A stretch of 42,060 nucleotides of DNA from Microvirga alba (GTDB taxonomy: Bacteria > Pseudomonadota > Alphaproteobacteria > Rhizobiales > Beijerinckiaceae). How positions within the stretch are numbered: position 1 is the first letter of the stretch; each line of letters starts with the position of its first letter. Positions 16,916 to 25,672 of this stretch are shown here, one piece after another. A program made the translations under genes and the position numbers. The notes under the pieces were generated by a model. It searched no databases. It was not told the DNA's origin and saw only the letters and a program-made list of their open reading frames with translations. The stretch is from contig NZ_JADQDO010000015.1 of NCBI RefSeq assembly GCF_015694465.1, positions 1 through 42,060 on the forward strand. The letters are read 5' to 3'.

Positions 16916-18748
16916 TTAGCGGGCGACAGCGTAACCCTGCACACCGCGCGGATTGGCGCCTGCCTTTACCAGCTGCACCCCGCCGTCCATTTCCCTCGCC
17001 ACGGCTGAAAGCCGCCCCTCGGACCAGGCATCGCCGACGGTTACCTTATGCCCTCTTGCTGCGAGCTCTTCGCGTACCGCTTCCGGGAAGCGGGATTCGA
17101 GCGTGATCGCCCCAGGGCTGATCTCGCGCGGCCAGAAGGAACTCGGCAAGTGGTCCGTGTGGAAGGAGGGCGCGTCGATCGCCTCCTGCAGATTCATGCT
17201 GTTGTGGATATGACGCAGCAGCATGACCAGTTGCCACTGGTCCTGCTGGTCTCCCCCCGGTGTGCCGAAGGCCATGTAGGGTTGGCCGCCGCGGAACACC
17301 ATCGACGGGGTCAACGTCGTACGTGGCCGCTTCGACGGCATCAGTGTGGAATTCAGACCCTCTTCGAGCCAGAACATCTGACCCCGAGTCGTCAGGCTGA
17401 AGCCGAGGCCCGGAATGACCGGGCTCGATTGGAACCAGCCGCCGGAGGGGGTTGCCGAAACCATGTTGCCCCAGCGATCGACGGCGCTGACCTGCACAGT
17501 GTCGCCGCGCTGCGCGCCTTCGGGAGTGAGCGCTGGCTCACCCTGCTTGTCGTTCGGCAGCTTCGGTTCGCGAGCGACAGTCGGTTCGCCGCCGCCGAGA
17601 CCCGGCTGTGGAATGGTGCCGATAGTGCGCAGCGGCGGCAGGTTGGGATTGCGACCGTCGGGCGCACCGGGTCGCACTTCCATCGACGCCGTTCTGCCGA
17701 TGAGCGCCCGGCGGGTATCGGCATAGCCGGAGGACAGCAGGGTCTTGAGCGGCACGTCCGAGCTGTCACCATACCAGGAATCGCGGTCGGCCATGGTGAG
17801 TTTCGCCGTTTCGATCACGAGGTGGACGAAATCGGCCCCCATCGGGTCGAGATCGGCAATATCGGTCCCCTTCAGAATCTGCAGCATCTGCAGCAGGACG
17901 GGGCCCTGCGACCATGGCCCGCATTTAAAGACCTCATAGCCGCCATAGGGGACGGAGACCGGCTTCTCAATGAGCGGCGTGTAGTCCGCCATGTCCTGCG
18001 CAGTAATGAGGCCTTTGTGGCGGCGGCCGGAAACGTCCCAGACCTCTTCAGTCGCACAATATTCTTCGATCCGTTCGGCAACCGGACCGCGATACCAGAA
18101 ATCAAGCGCCGCATTGATGCGTGCTTCGCGACTCTTCGCCGACTTCGCCTCGTCGAGGATCTGCTGGTAGAGCGCTGCAATCTGCGGATTGCGAAAGAGC
18201 TTGCCGGATTGTGGAGCGACACCGCCGGGCAGGTAGATTTCCGCCGAACTCGGCCAATGGGTGGTGAAGAGGTCGCGCATCGATGCGATCGTGCTGGCGA
18301 TGCGCGGCACGAGCGGGTGGCCCGTCTTTGCGTAATAGATCGCCGGGGCGAGCACTTCTTCGAGTTCTGCCGTGCCGTAGTCGCGCAGAAGTGTCAGCCA
18401 CGCGCCGAAAGCACCGGGGATGCATGCAGCGAGCAGGCCGGTTCCAGGAATGATGTCGAGGCCGAGATCTTTGAAATATTTGACTGTCGCCTTGGCGGGC
18501 GATGGGCCCTGGCCGGAGATCACGGTCGGCGCGTTGGCGCCGGCGGGCGTCACGATGATCGGCACTTCACCAGCGGGACCGTTCAGATGCGGCTCGACGA
18601 TCTGCAAGACGAAGCCGGTCGCGACCGCCGCATCGAAGGCCGTGTGACCTTTTTCGAGAATGGACATGCCAACCGTCGACGCCAGCCAATGGGTGGAAGA
18701 GACGGCGCCGAACGTACCCCTGAGTTCCGGTCGCGTCGTAAATGTCAT
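16916..18748 (-). CDS. gamma-glutamyltransferase-family protein
   Basis: A 610-residue Ntn-hydrolase of the GGT family. The N-terminal large-subunit region has ATGFVLQIVEPHLNGPAGE (the GGT motif with Gly-rich loop); the small subunit should begin at the Thr of GDTVQVSAVDRWGNMVS (about Thr417), the autoprocessing nucleophile; downstream GLGFSLTTRG, PSKRPRTTLTPSMV and GTPGGDQQ match the substrate-binding core. No signal peptide is seen, so it is probably cytoplasmic, unlike many GGTs. The ATG at 18748 (GAGG about 6-7 bases upstream) is preferred over 18760. It is the first gene of the transporter operon and would hydrolyse imported gamma-glutamyl or similar amides; cephalosporin-acylase-like activity is an alternative. 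Confidence 0.9.
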   Translation of the reverse strand: MTFTTRPELRGTFGAVSSTHWLASTVGMSILEKGHTAFDAAVATGFVLQIVEPHLNGPAGEVPIIVTPAGANAPTVISGQGPSPAKATVKYFKDLGLDIIPGTGLLAACIPGAFGAWLTLLRDYGTAELEEVLAPAIYYAKTGHPLVPRIASTIASMRDLFTTHWPSSAEIYLPGGVAPQSGKLFRNPQIAALYQQILDEAKSAKSREARINAALDFWYRGPVAERIEEYCATEEVWDVSGRRHKGLITAQDMADYTPLIEKPVSVPYGGYEVFKCGPWSQGPVLLQMLQILKGTDIADLDPMGADFVHLVIETAKLTMADRDSWYGDSSDVPLKTLLSSGYADTRRALIGRTASMEVRPGAPDGRNPNLPPLRTIGTIPQPGLGGGEPTVAREPKLPNDKQGEPALTPEGAQRGDTVQVSAVDRWGNMVSATPSGGWFQSSPVIPGLGFSLTTRGQMFWLEEGLNSTLMPSKRPRTTLTPSMVFRGGQPYMAFGTPGGDQQDQWQLVMLLRHIHNSMNLQEAIDAPSFHTDHLPSSFWPREISPGAITLESRFPEAVREELAARGHKVTVGDAWSEGRLSAVAREMDGGVQLVKAGANPRGVQGYAVAR

Positions 18749-18841
18749 TCCAATCCTCACTACCTATCCAGCCGCGGTCTCACTTTGCAAAGACATGCCC
18801 TTTCCAGAGATTGTCGACAAAGTCTGTGTAATTTGACTAAA

Positions 18842-18945
18842 TTATATACAAGCCCCGGTATAGCTGGACAACAACCCGGTAGATGCCCATCCTCTGTGGA
18901 CAAGTTGTATATTTATGACCCTGATCGCGGGCCGATTGTATAATT
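18842..18945. promoter_or_regulatory. three TTGTATA-type sites, probable GntR operators
   Basis: In the divergent spacer between the GGT operon and the GntR gene: TTGTATATAA on the minus strand (18842-18851), TTGTATATTT (18905-18914) and TTGTATAATT (18936-18945). Centres are 63 and 31 bases apart, near whole helical turns. A weaker match, CTGTGTAATT, lies at 18824-18833. FadR-subfamily regulators often bind short A/T-centred palindromes, so these are candidate operators controlling both directions; this is inference. Confidence 0.5.
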
Positions 18946-19013
18946 TGCGCATCATGTATTATTGAAACACTCTGCCCGGGAGACCGAGGCGCCAAAGGGA
19001 AAAGGAAAACAAG

Positions 19014-19715
19014 GTGCTGGATTTACCGGCTTCCGGTAAGAAAAGCCGTAGCGAATTCATTGCCGAGCAGCTCGAGGAAGCGGTCATCAAAGGCGCGATT
19101 CCGGCCGGTTCACGGTTCGACGAAACATCCATCGCCGCGCAGTTCGGCGTGTCGCGCACGCCGGTGCGCGAGGCATTGCACATCCTGTGCGGCCGAGGGC
19201 TTGCCGAACGCGAGCCCTACAAGGGAGTCGTCGTGACGCAGATTTCCGCCCAGCGCATCGATGAGATGTTCGAGGCCATGGCGGAGCTCGAAGCTACCTG
19301 TGGGCGGCTCTCCTCCCATCGGATGACGATGAGCGAGCGCGCGGCACTGGAAAGTATGCACAGGGAGATGAACGCCCTTGCCGAAGAGGGCGACTGTGTC
19401 GGCTATAACGAGATCAATACTCGTTTCCACGACCTTCTTTTCCAGGGCAGCCGCAACAGTGATCTGATCGCCGCTGCGCAAACATTGCGGCTGAAGCTCG
19501 CTCCCTTCCGCAAGTATCAGCTCAAGGACAAGGGGCGCCTGAAGCGGTCCTGCAACGAACACCAGCAGATCGTCGACGCAATCCTCGACCAGAGCCCCAA
19601 GGCTGCTGAAAACGCGCTGCGCCGCCATCTCGTGTCCGCGGCGCAGGAAGTTCTCCTCAAACGGCAACGTCAGGAAGACGAAGTCGCCAAGGCCACCGTT
19701 CTCGACAAGGTATGA
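19014..19715 (+). CDS. GntR-family transcriptional regulator (FadR/FCD type)
   Basis: A 233-residue regulator. N-terminal winged helix (about 13-75) with FDETSIAAQFGVSRTPVREALHILCGRGL, split here as SRTPVREAL for the recognition helix, then an FCD effector domain (about 85-215; the metal/effector-site pattern includes NTRFHDLLF and a later CNEHQQIVDAI and ALRRHL, matching the D/N-x4-H...H...H arrangement). Start GTG at 19014 with AAGGAAAA upstream. It is divergent from the GGT/peptide operon and most likely represses it in response to an organic acid or amino-acid ligand. Confidence 0.92.
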   Translation: MLDLPASGKKSRSEFIAEQLEEAVIKGAIPAGSRFDETSIAAQFGVSRTPVREALHILCGRGLAEREPYKGVVVTQISAQRIDEMFEAMAELEATCGRLSSHRMTMSERAALESMHREMNALAEEGDCVGYNEINTRFHDLLFQGSRNSDLIAAAQTLRLKLAPFRKYQLKDKGRLKRSCNEHQQIVDAILDQSPKAAENALRRHLVSAAQEVLLKRQRQEDEVAKATVLDKV

Positions 19716-19725
19716 GTTTGTGAAA

Positions 19726-20115
19726 ATGTCCATGAATGAAGATCAAGACGCAATCCGAACCGTCATCGCGGACATGGAGGTGGCCTGGAACCGCGGCGAT
19801 TTCCACGGTTACATGGATGGATTTGCCAATCCGGACGTCGTTTTCGTGTCCCGTGGTCGTATACAAAAGGACTGGCAGGCAACGCTTGATCACTACATCG
19901 CCGATTACGGCGGCGCGCCGGGCTCGCAAGGGCAGCTCACCTTCTCGGACATCCGCATCGAGATGCTAGCGTCCGACGCCGCCCAATTGATCAGCAACTA
20001 CAATCTCGTCCGGGCTGCCGGGAACCAAACAGGTGTCAACACCCGGCTGATGCGCAAGCGCGACGGCAAATGGGTGATCGCGCTTAATCATGTCTCGCAG
20101 ATCGAGCCGAAATGA
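19726..20115 (+). CDS. SnoaL-like / DUF4440 NTF2-fold protein
   Basis: A 129-residue single-domain protein of the NTF2-like superfamily: IRTVIADMEVAWNRGDFHGY near the start, MDGFANPDVVFVSRG, then beta strands ending KRDGKWVIALNHVSQIEPK, the usual closing pattern of SnoaL/DUF4440 proteins. It could be an isomerase- or ketosteroid-type enzyme or a binding protein; no specific catalytic set is evident. Ten bases after the GntR stop, so probably cotranscribed with it. The ATG at 19726 is one of three close starts (GTG 19720, ATG 19732). Confidence 0.8.
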   Translation: MSMNEDQDAIRTVIADMEVAWNRGDFHGYMDGFANPDVVFVSRGRIQKDWQATLDHYIADYGGAPGSQGQLTFSDIRIEMLASDAAQLISNYNLVRAAGNQTGVNTRLMRKRDGKWVIALNHVSQIEPK

Positions 20116-20314
20116 ACGCCGCTGCATTCCCCGGAGCGGGCACGCAGCCGCCCCGAACGGGGATCCGAGCCGAGCGAAGATCGCACCTGCCCGCGGCCAC
20201 CTGCGGTGAGGGCGTTGAGGTCGGCCAGCCCTGAACAAGCTTGGTGGTCGCGGAGTCTGACTGGGACGTCATCATCTTCCTGACTTGTGAGCGGCAGGGC
20301 TGGGGGGAAGGCCT

Positions 20315-20488
20315 ATGGCAACGAAGGCGAGCGGGCGTCTCACGGCACAGCTGGAAGCGGCCAACAATGTTCGGCTTGTAATCGGTGCGAGTCCAAACCA
20401 GAACGACTTTCGGCTCAGAGAGATAAAGTCATATCTCGATCGAGGGGGAAAATGGGGCGCGGAACATTGCGAAAGGGGAGCTTGCTGA
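20315..20488 (+). CDS. possible small protein overlapping the mlrC-like 3' end
   Basis: A 57-codon frame beginning MATKASGRLTAQLEAANNV with an unusually strong purine-rich ribosome site (GGGGGGAAGG about 5 bases before the ATG). It overlaps the last 74 bases of the convergent MlrC-like gene. The composition looks protein-like (amphipathic, few rare stretches), but no family is recognised and the overlap lowers confidence. The rest of 20116-20314 contains nothing I can assign. Confidence 0.28.
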   Translation: MATKASGRLTAQLEAANNVRLVIGASPNQNDFRLREIKSYLDRGGKWGAEHCERGAC

Positions 20489-21914
20489 GATCCGGCGTGC
20501 ACAGAGCCCCGCTGTCGCAGACAATGATATCGCCGGCAATCGGCTCGAAAGCGGCGCGAAAATGCTGCATCGACTTCAACGCCACCACCGATTTCGCCAC
20601 TGGATCAATGCCGAAGGTTCGAAATTGCTGGAGGTCGAGCATCTGCGTGGGAATTGAAACCACGAGAATGTCGATGCCGCCGACGCGCAGGACGGCGGTC
20701 GGACCCCAACTCCCTTTCAACCCGCCAGCCATTGGCCCGTCGCCGACGTAGTGGCCATTGCTCAGGAGCATCAGCTCACCCGTAACACTCAGCGGGGCAC
20801 CGCCCACGCGTGGATCTGTCTTGCCTCCGAGGCGGGTCGAGACAGTCTCACCGACCTTGTGGCGGTGAAGTTCGGCGGCCACCTCTGGATCCACCATGGG
20901 GCCGAAACAGGCATCCTCGACGCCTGCCGCTATCATGGCGCGGAGCAACTCGGTCGAGTCGCCATAACCGCCGCCGCCGGGATTGTCGGCATAATCGGCG
21001 ATCACCAGCGGGCCGGTCTTTCTCTTGTAAGATTTGCCTTGCAGAGCAGCATCGTTGACCGAAACATAGCTGTTGATGCACTCAAGGCGCCTGTTCCAGA
21101 TGTCGTCGGCGAGTGATTCCGCGAAGCGTCGATGGCGCTCCAAATCGCCTTGCGCTGTCACGAGGACAGTCGGCCCAACTTCTTCGATATCCGCGTTTCC
21201 AAAGGCTCCGTTAACGCTCACCGCGAACACATCGGGTTCCGCTTCATAGGCGCGGGCGCGGGCGATGCGTTCGATCATCGGGCCGATATCCGTGCGTCCA
21301 CCATTGACTTCTTCCAGCATCGGGCGATGAACTCGCACGGTGACGGGCGCGATTTCTCCTGCCATCGCACGCTGGAGGACCTCCCCTGCCTGGCGTCCGC
21401 AGATTCGCATGTCCACATGAGGATAGGTCTTATAAGATACGACGATGTTCGCGAGCTCGCACATCTTGCGCGTGACATTGGCGTGGGGGTCGAGAGTAAT
21501 GCCGATGGGGATGTGGTGGCTAACGACGGCGCGGAGGCGCTCCAGCAACTCACCTTCACCATCCTGGCAGAAATCGGTCACCATAGCGCCATGCAACCCG
21601 AGCAGAATTCCGTCGATCCTGTCACGGTTGGCGCGTGCTGCTTCGACGATGACCCCTGCGATGCGCTCATAGGCATCGCGCGTCACGGGGCCGGCAGGCT
21701 GCGCCGCTGCGCTGATCGGGTGTATCGTTCGCCAGTCGAAAGCGCGTGCCACGTCAAGAAAACCTGCCAGAGGAGTGTTGGCATCGCCGCGCTCCGTGAC
21801 AGCCTGTTCTCCAAAATAGAGCGTGCGATCCGTAAAAGCCGTGTAGTCTGTCAGCCGACGGCTGAACGTGTTGCTCTCATGCGAGAATTCGGCGGTCAGA
21901 ACGGTAAAGGACAT
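20415..21914 (-). CDS. M81-family metallopeptidase (MlrC-like)
   Basis: A 499-residue protein of the M81 family, known from MlrC, the zinc peptidase that degrades linearised microcystin. Motifs: TAEFSHESNTFS at residues 8-19, GILLGLHGAMV near 102, GITLDPHANVT near 141, YKTYPHVDM near 163 and ADYADNPGGGGYGDST near 308; the acidic and His residues in these are candidate zinc ligands. The two-part (N-terminal MlrC plus C-terminal MlrC_C) layout is complete. GGAGAG precedes the ATG. It is the last gene of the second peptide operon, 18 bases after the ATPase gene, so it probably cleaves imported peptides; real substrate unknown. Confidence 0.9.
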   Translation of the reverse strand: MSFTVLTAEFSHESNTFSRRLTDYTAFTDRTLYFGEQAVTERGDANTPLAGFLDVARAFDWRTIHPISAAAQPAGPVTRDAYERIAGVIVEAARANRDRIDGILLGLHGAMVTDFCQDGEGELLERLRAVVSHHIPIGITLDPHANVTRKMCELANIVVSYKTYPHVDMRICGRQAGEVLQRAMAGEIAPVTVRVHRPMLEEVNGGRTDIGPMIERIARARAYEAEPDVFAVSVNGAFGNADIEEVGPTVLVTAQGDLERHRRFAESLADDIWNRRLECINSYVSVNDAALQGKSYKRKTGPLVIADYADNPGGGGYGDSTELLRAMIAAGVEDACFGPMVDPEVAAELHRHKVGETVSTRLGGKTDPRVGGAPLSVTGELMLLSNGHYVGDGPMAGGLKGSWGPTAVLRVGGIDILVVSIPTQMLDLQQFRTFGIDPVAKSVVALKSMQHFRAAFEPIAGDIIVCDSGALCTPDLSKLPFRNVPRPIFPLDRDMTLSL

Positions 21915-21932
21915 GCGACTCTCCGATGGCTT

Positions 21933-22907
21933 TTAGTTGAGGGGATAATGACAGGCCACGCGATGCCCCGGGGCGTCCGACATCTCCGGTCGCTCCTGCC
22001 GGCATCGATCAGCAGCATGGGAGCAACGCGCCGCGAAGGCACAGCCTTTGGGAAGATCGAAGGCGCTCGGGATCTCACCGCTCAGCCGGCTGATGTGCCG
22101 GCGCTTTGACGGGTCAGGCTCGAACGTACTGTCGAGGAGTGTCTTCGTGTACGGGTGGCGCGGCTTGGCCACCGCATTGGGAAGAATCTCGACGATCCTG
22201 CCGAGATACATCACGACGATCGTGTCGCAGAAATAGCGGACAAGGCCGAGATCGTGGGAGATGAAGAGATAAGTTAGGCCAAGATCGCGCTGGAGATACT
22301 CAAGAAGCGCGACGATTTGGGCTTGGATCGAAACATCGAGCGACGCCGTCGGCTCATCCAGAACTAGAAAGCTCGGTTTATGGGCCAGAGCGCGAGCTAT
22401 CCCCACGCGTTGCTTCTGGCCTCCCGAAAGCTGATGCGGATAGCTGCTTGCCAGATGCGGGCTCAAACCCACCATGGTCAGCATCTCTTCCACCCGGCTT
22501 TTGGCCTCGGCAGCGGTCAAACGAATTCTCTGGACCCTGAAAGGTTCGACCAGTGCTTCGCGAATCGTGTAGCGCGGATCGACAGAAGAATACGGATCCT
22601 GAAATACCATCTGCATGCGGCGGCGAAGCTCGCGCAACTCTCCCGACTTGAGGCCGCCGAGTTCAACGTCGTCGAAGATCACGCTGCCGGCGGTCGCGTC
22701 CAGCAACCGCAGCGCCAATCGAGCAAGAGTTGACTTGCCGCAGCCGGACTCGCCGACAATGCCGGTGACGCGGCCACGAGGGACGTCAAGCCAGACGTCG
22801 CTGACGGCACGAAGCACTTTGGCGGGCGAGAAAAGGCCACCGCCGATTCGGAATTCGCGCGTCAGGCCGCGCATCGAAAGAAGACAATTGCTGGCCGCGT
22901 CAGACAT
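21933..22907 (-). CDS. peptide ABC transporter ATPase, DppF type (cluster 2)
   Basis: A 324-residue ATP-binding subunit. Walker A GESGCGKST (about 55), Q-loop VFQDPYSSVDPR, signature LSGGQKQRV, Walker B FLVLDEPTASLD, H-loop FISHDLG and a short oligopeptide domain (GCAFAARCSHAADRC). The ATG at 22907 overlaps the upstream ATPase gene by 8 bases; a longer upstream frame to 23072 is the shadow of that gene. Confidence 0.93.
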   Translation of the reverse strand: MSDAASNCLLSMRGLTREFRIGGGLFSPAKVLRAVSDVWLDVPRGRVTGIVGESGCGKSTLARLALRLLDATAGSVIFDDVELGGLKSGELRELRRRMQMVFQDPYSSVDPRYTIREALVEPFRVQRIRLTAAEAKSRVEEMLTMVGLSPHLASSYPHQLSGGQKQRVGIARALAHKPSFLVLDEPTASLDVSIQAQIVALLEYLQRDLGLTYLFISHDLGLVRYFCDTIVVMYLGRIVEILPNAVAKPRHPYTKTLLDSTFEPDPSKRRHISRLSGEIPSAFDLPKGCAFAARCSHAADRCRQERPEMSDAPGHRVACHYPLN

Positions 22908-23862
22908 GGGCGCGAACCTCGCTGAAGTGGCACGCCACGGCCGCAGAGCCATCGGCATGAACCGGCGGAGTTTCGGTGTAGCAAATGGGCTGGGCGAGAT
23001 CGCAGCGAGGGTTGAAGCGACATCCACGCGGGTAGTCGAGCACGCGCGGCACAACCCCCGGAATTCCAACAAGGCTGCCGCGGGCCTGCCCGCCCCGGGG
23101 GATGCACCGGATCAGCGCGCGCGTGTAGGGGTGCCTCGGCTCGGCAAAAATCCCCTCCACACTATTGCTCTCAGCCACACGGCCCGCGTAGAGCACAACG
23201 ACCCGATCGCAAGCCTGCGCGACGACGCCCATGTCGTGGGTGATCAGCATCAGCGCCAAGCCCCGCTCGCGTACAAGATCTATGAGAATTTGGACGATTT
23301 GAGCTTGTATGGTGACATCGAGAGCTGTAGTCGGCTCGTCAGCGATGATCAGGTCGGGATCGGCCGCAAGCGCCATAGCAACGACAATGCGCTGTTTCAT
23401 GCCGCCGGAAAGTTGATGGGGATATTGGCCGTACACGGTTGCCGCCTGCGGAATCCGCATCTGCTCCATGAGTTCAATGCTGCGCGCCCTCGCCTTCTGC
23501 GGCGAAAGACCGAGATGGAGTGACGCCATCTGATCGATCTGTGCGCCGATGCGCACAATGGGATCGAGCGACGTCATTGGGTTCTGGCTGATGAGGGCAA
23601 TGCGCCTACCGCGCAGCCGGCGATAAGACGCCTCGTCGAGCGTGGTGAGATCGATGCCATCAAAGTACATCGAACCTTTGAGGACCTTGCCACCGATGAG
23701 CGGCAGAAGACCCATGATGGAGGTGGCCGTGAGTGACTTGCCGGAGCCGGACTCACCGACAACGCCAAGGATTTCTCCCTTGTCGAGATTAAAGGAGATG
23801 CCATCGAGGGGCCTCAGGCGGCCGATGCAGACAGAAAGATCGCGGATTGAGAGCAAGGTCAT
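22900..23862 (-). CDS. peptide ABC transporter ATPase, DppD type (cluster 2)
   Basis: A 320-residue ATP-binding subunit. Walker [10 protein letters not shown] (about 36), Q-loop ISQNPMTSLDP, signature LSGGMKQRI, Walker [14 protein letters not shown]-loop LITHDMG and the Cys-containing C-terminal domain (GCRFNPRCDLAQPIC). It is two bases downstream of the DppC-type gene and overlaps the next ATPase gene by 8 bases, so the pair is translationally coupled. Confidence 0.93.
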   Translation of the reverse strand: MTLLSIRDLSVCIGRLRPLDGISFNLDKGEILGVVGESGSGKSLTATSIMGLLPLIGGKVLKGSMYFDGIDLTTLDEASYRRLRGRRIALISQNPMTSLDPIVRIGAQIDQMASLHLGLSPQKARARSIELMEQMRIPQAATVYGQYPHQLSGGMKQRIVVAMALAADPDLIIADEPTTALDVTIQAQIVQILIDLVRERGLALMLITHDMGVVAQACDRVVVLYAGRVAESNSVEGIFAEPRHPYTRALIRCIPRGGQARGSLVGIPGVVPRVLDYPRGCRFNPRCDLAQPICYTETPPVHADGSAAVACHFSEVRAHV

Positions 23863-23864
23863 CC

Positions 23865-24713
23865 TCAGCTCTCCCGCAATTTGCCACGGATATCGAGCGC
23901 GTCGATGATCGCGTCGCCGAAAAGGTTGATGGCGATTACCGTGCCTGCGATAGCCACACCCGGGAAAATAATGATCCAGGGCGCAATGAAGATCTGAGCG
24001 GTTCCGCTGCTCATCATCGCGCCCCAGCTTGGAGTCGGCGGCTGTGCGCCTAGCCCGAAAAAGCCGAGCGTCGCTTCGAGAATGATGGCGTCTCCGGTTG
24101 CAAGCATGCCCGCGACGATGACCGGCGTTAGCGCGTTCGGCAACAGATGCTGGAATAGGACATGGCCATGGCTAGCGCCGAGTCCGATGGTGGCTTCGAC
24201 ATAAGTTTCGTTCTTGAGGCCGATGATCTGCGCTCGGGTGAGGCGCGTGAATTGCGCGAGATAGGCGATGCTGATCGCGATGGCCGTGCTGTGGAGCCCC
24301 GGCCCCGCGATCGCAATCAGGATCAGCGCGATCAGGATCTCAGGGAAAGACCACGTCAGGTCGACGATCGCCGTAACCGAGCGGTCGAACGCTCCACCGA
24401 AATAGCCCGCCGCGCCGCCCAGGACCAGCCCAACCAGAACGGAAGCGCCGATCGAGGTGAAGCCAACCGCGAGCGATGTGCGCGCGCCATAGATGATGCG
24501 CGAAAGCAGATCCCGCCCGAATTCGTCGGTTCCGAGAAGGTGGCTCGCGGAAGGTTCCAAGTTCGCCCCGGGCAGATTTTGGATGTCATAAGAATAGGGT
24601 GCGACCCAGGACGCCAGCAGCGCGCAAAGGATGACAATCAGCAAAATCGCGCCGGATACTGCGCCGCGCGGCGTTGAGACAATGCGGACGAGCGTATGCA
24701 TCGGCTGAGCCAT
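23865..24713 (-). CDS. peptide ABC transporter permease, DppC type (cluster 2)
   Basis: A 282-residue permease: N-terminal helix about 20-39, HLLGTDEFGRDLLSRIIYG (the DppC hallmark), EAA loop about 170-195 (ETYVEATIGLGASHGHVLFQ) and C-terminal LFGDAIIDALDIRGK. The start is taken as the ATG at 24713, which shares its A with the TGA of the DppB gene (TGATG); a GTG at 24716 is one codon earlier. Confidence 0.92.
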   Translation of the reverse strand: MAQPMHTLVRIVSTPRGAVSGAILLIVILCALLASWVAPYSYDIQNLPGANLEPSASHLLGTDEFGRDLLSRIIYGARTSLAVGFTSIGASVLVGLVLGGAAGYFGGAFDRSVTAIVDLTWSFPEILIALILIAIAGPGLHSTAIAISIAYLAQFTRLTRAQIIGLKNETYVEATIGLGASHGHVLFQHLLPNALTPVIVAGMLATGDAIILEATLGFFGLGAQPPTPSWGAMMSSGTAQIFIAPWIIIFPGVAIAGTVIAINLFGDAIIDALDIRGKLRES

Positions 24714-25639
24714 CACGCAATCCTCTCACGCACGCGCGGATCCATGATGGCCTGGACTACGTCGCCGAGCAAAGTTCCGAGCATCACAGCAATAGCGAGC
24801 ATCAGGAGACAGCCCTGGACGACCGGATAATCGCGCTGGCTGAGCGAGTTGATGAGAAGCGAACCCAGTCCCGGGCGCGCAAAGACGAATTCGATAGTGA
24901 CTGCGCCGCCCAGAATCCAGCCAATGCGCAGGCTCAGGATCGTCACCACGGGCAACAGCGCATGGCGCAAGATATGGTGCATTTGAATAGCCCACGGCGA
25001 AAGCCCCTTCGCGTGCAGCATCAGAACGAAATCCTTGCGCACCACATCCAGCATGGCCGCGCGGGTGACGCGCCCGACGAGCGCCGTGCCGCCGATACCG
25101 ATCGTGAGTACGGGCAGGACAAGCGAGCCCCAGGTTCGGGCTCCCGAAACGGGGAACCACTCGAGCTGGACGGCGAAAAGCAGGATCATCAGCAGGCCGA
25201 GCCAGAAGCTTGGAAGAGTCGATCCGAATAGGATGGCGGTCATTACGCCCCTGTCGATCCAAGTGTCTCTGAACACGGCGGCGAGAGCGCCGGTCGAAAT
25301 GCCGACGACGGTCGAAAACAAGAGCGCAAGACCGCCGAGTGTCAGGCTATGTGGCATGTTCTGCACGATCAGCGCCGAAACTGGCTGACGCAGAATAATG
25401 GCGGTGCCGAGATCGCCTGAAAGAACGTTTCCGAGCCAAGTCACGTATTGCACGAGGATGGGCTTATCGAGTCCGTATCTAGCGATCAACTCCGCTCGTT
25501 GCTCGGGTGACGAACCGATCTGAACAATGTGGTCTATCGGATCACCCGGCACGAGATGAACGATCATGAATATCACGATCGAGACCGCGAGCGACACCGG
25601 AACGAGCAGCAGCATTCTCTTGAGGATGAAGGTGAGCAT
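24713..25639 (-). CDS. peptide ABC transporter permease, DppB type (cluster 2)
   Basis: A 308-residue permease: N-terminal KRMLLLVPVSLAVSIVIFMI, HLVPGDPIDHIV loop, QYVTWLGNVLSGDLGTA, EAA-loop region (DFVLMLHAKGLSPWAIQMHH, about 206-225) and EFVFARPGLGSLLINSL. These are the standard DppB features. It lies 33 bases after the binding-protein gene and is coupled to dppC by overlap. Confidence 0.93.
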   Translation of the reverse strand: MLTFILKRMLLLVPVSLAVSIVIFMIVHLVPGDPIDHIVQIGSSPEQRAELIARYGLDKPILVQYVTWLGNVLSGDLGTAIILRQPVSALIVQNMPHSLTLGGLALLFSTVVGISTGALAAVFRDTWIDRGVMTAILFGSTLPSFWLGLLMILLFAVQLEWFPVSGARTWGSLVLPVLTIGIGGTALVGRVTRAAMLDVVRKDFVLMLHAKGLSPWAIQMHHILRHALLPVVTILSLRIGWILGGAVTIEFVFARPGLGSLLINSLSQRDYPVVQGCLLMLAIAVMLGTLLGDVVQAIMDPRVRERIA

Positions 25640-25672
25640 CCCGGTATCTCTCGGTTGTTGACCAGAGGTCGA

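Noticed and set aside
17048..18943. A 631-codon open frame antisense to the gamma-glutamyltransferase gene
   Set aside because: It mirrors the real gene in a high-GC region, is Arg/Gly/Asp-rich without any family motif, and has no ribosome site. The GGT reading has all expected motifs.
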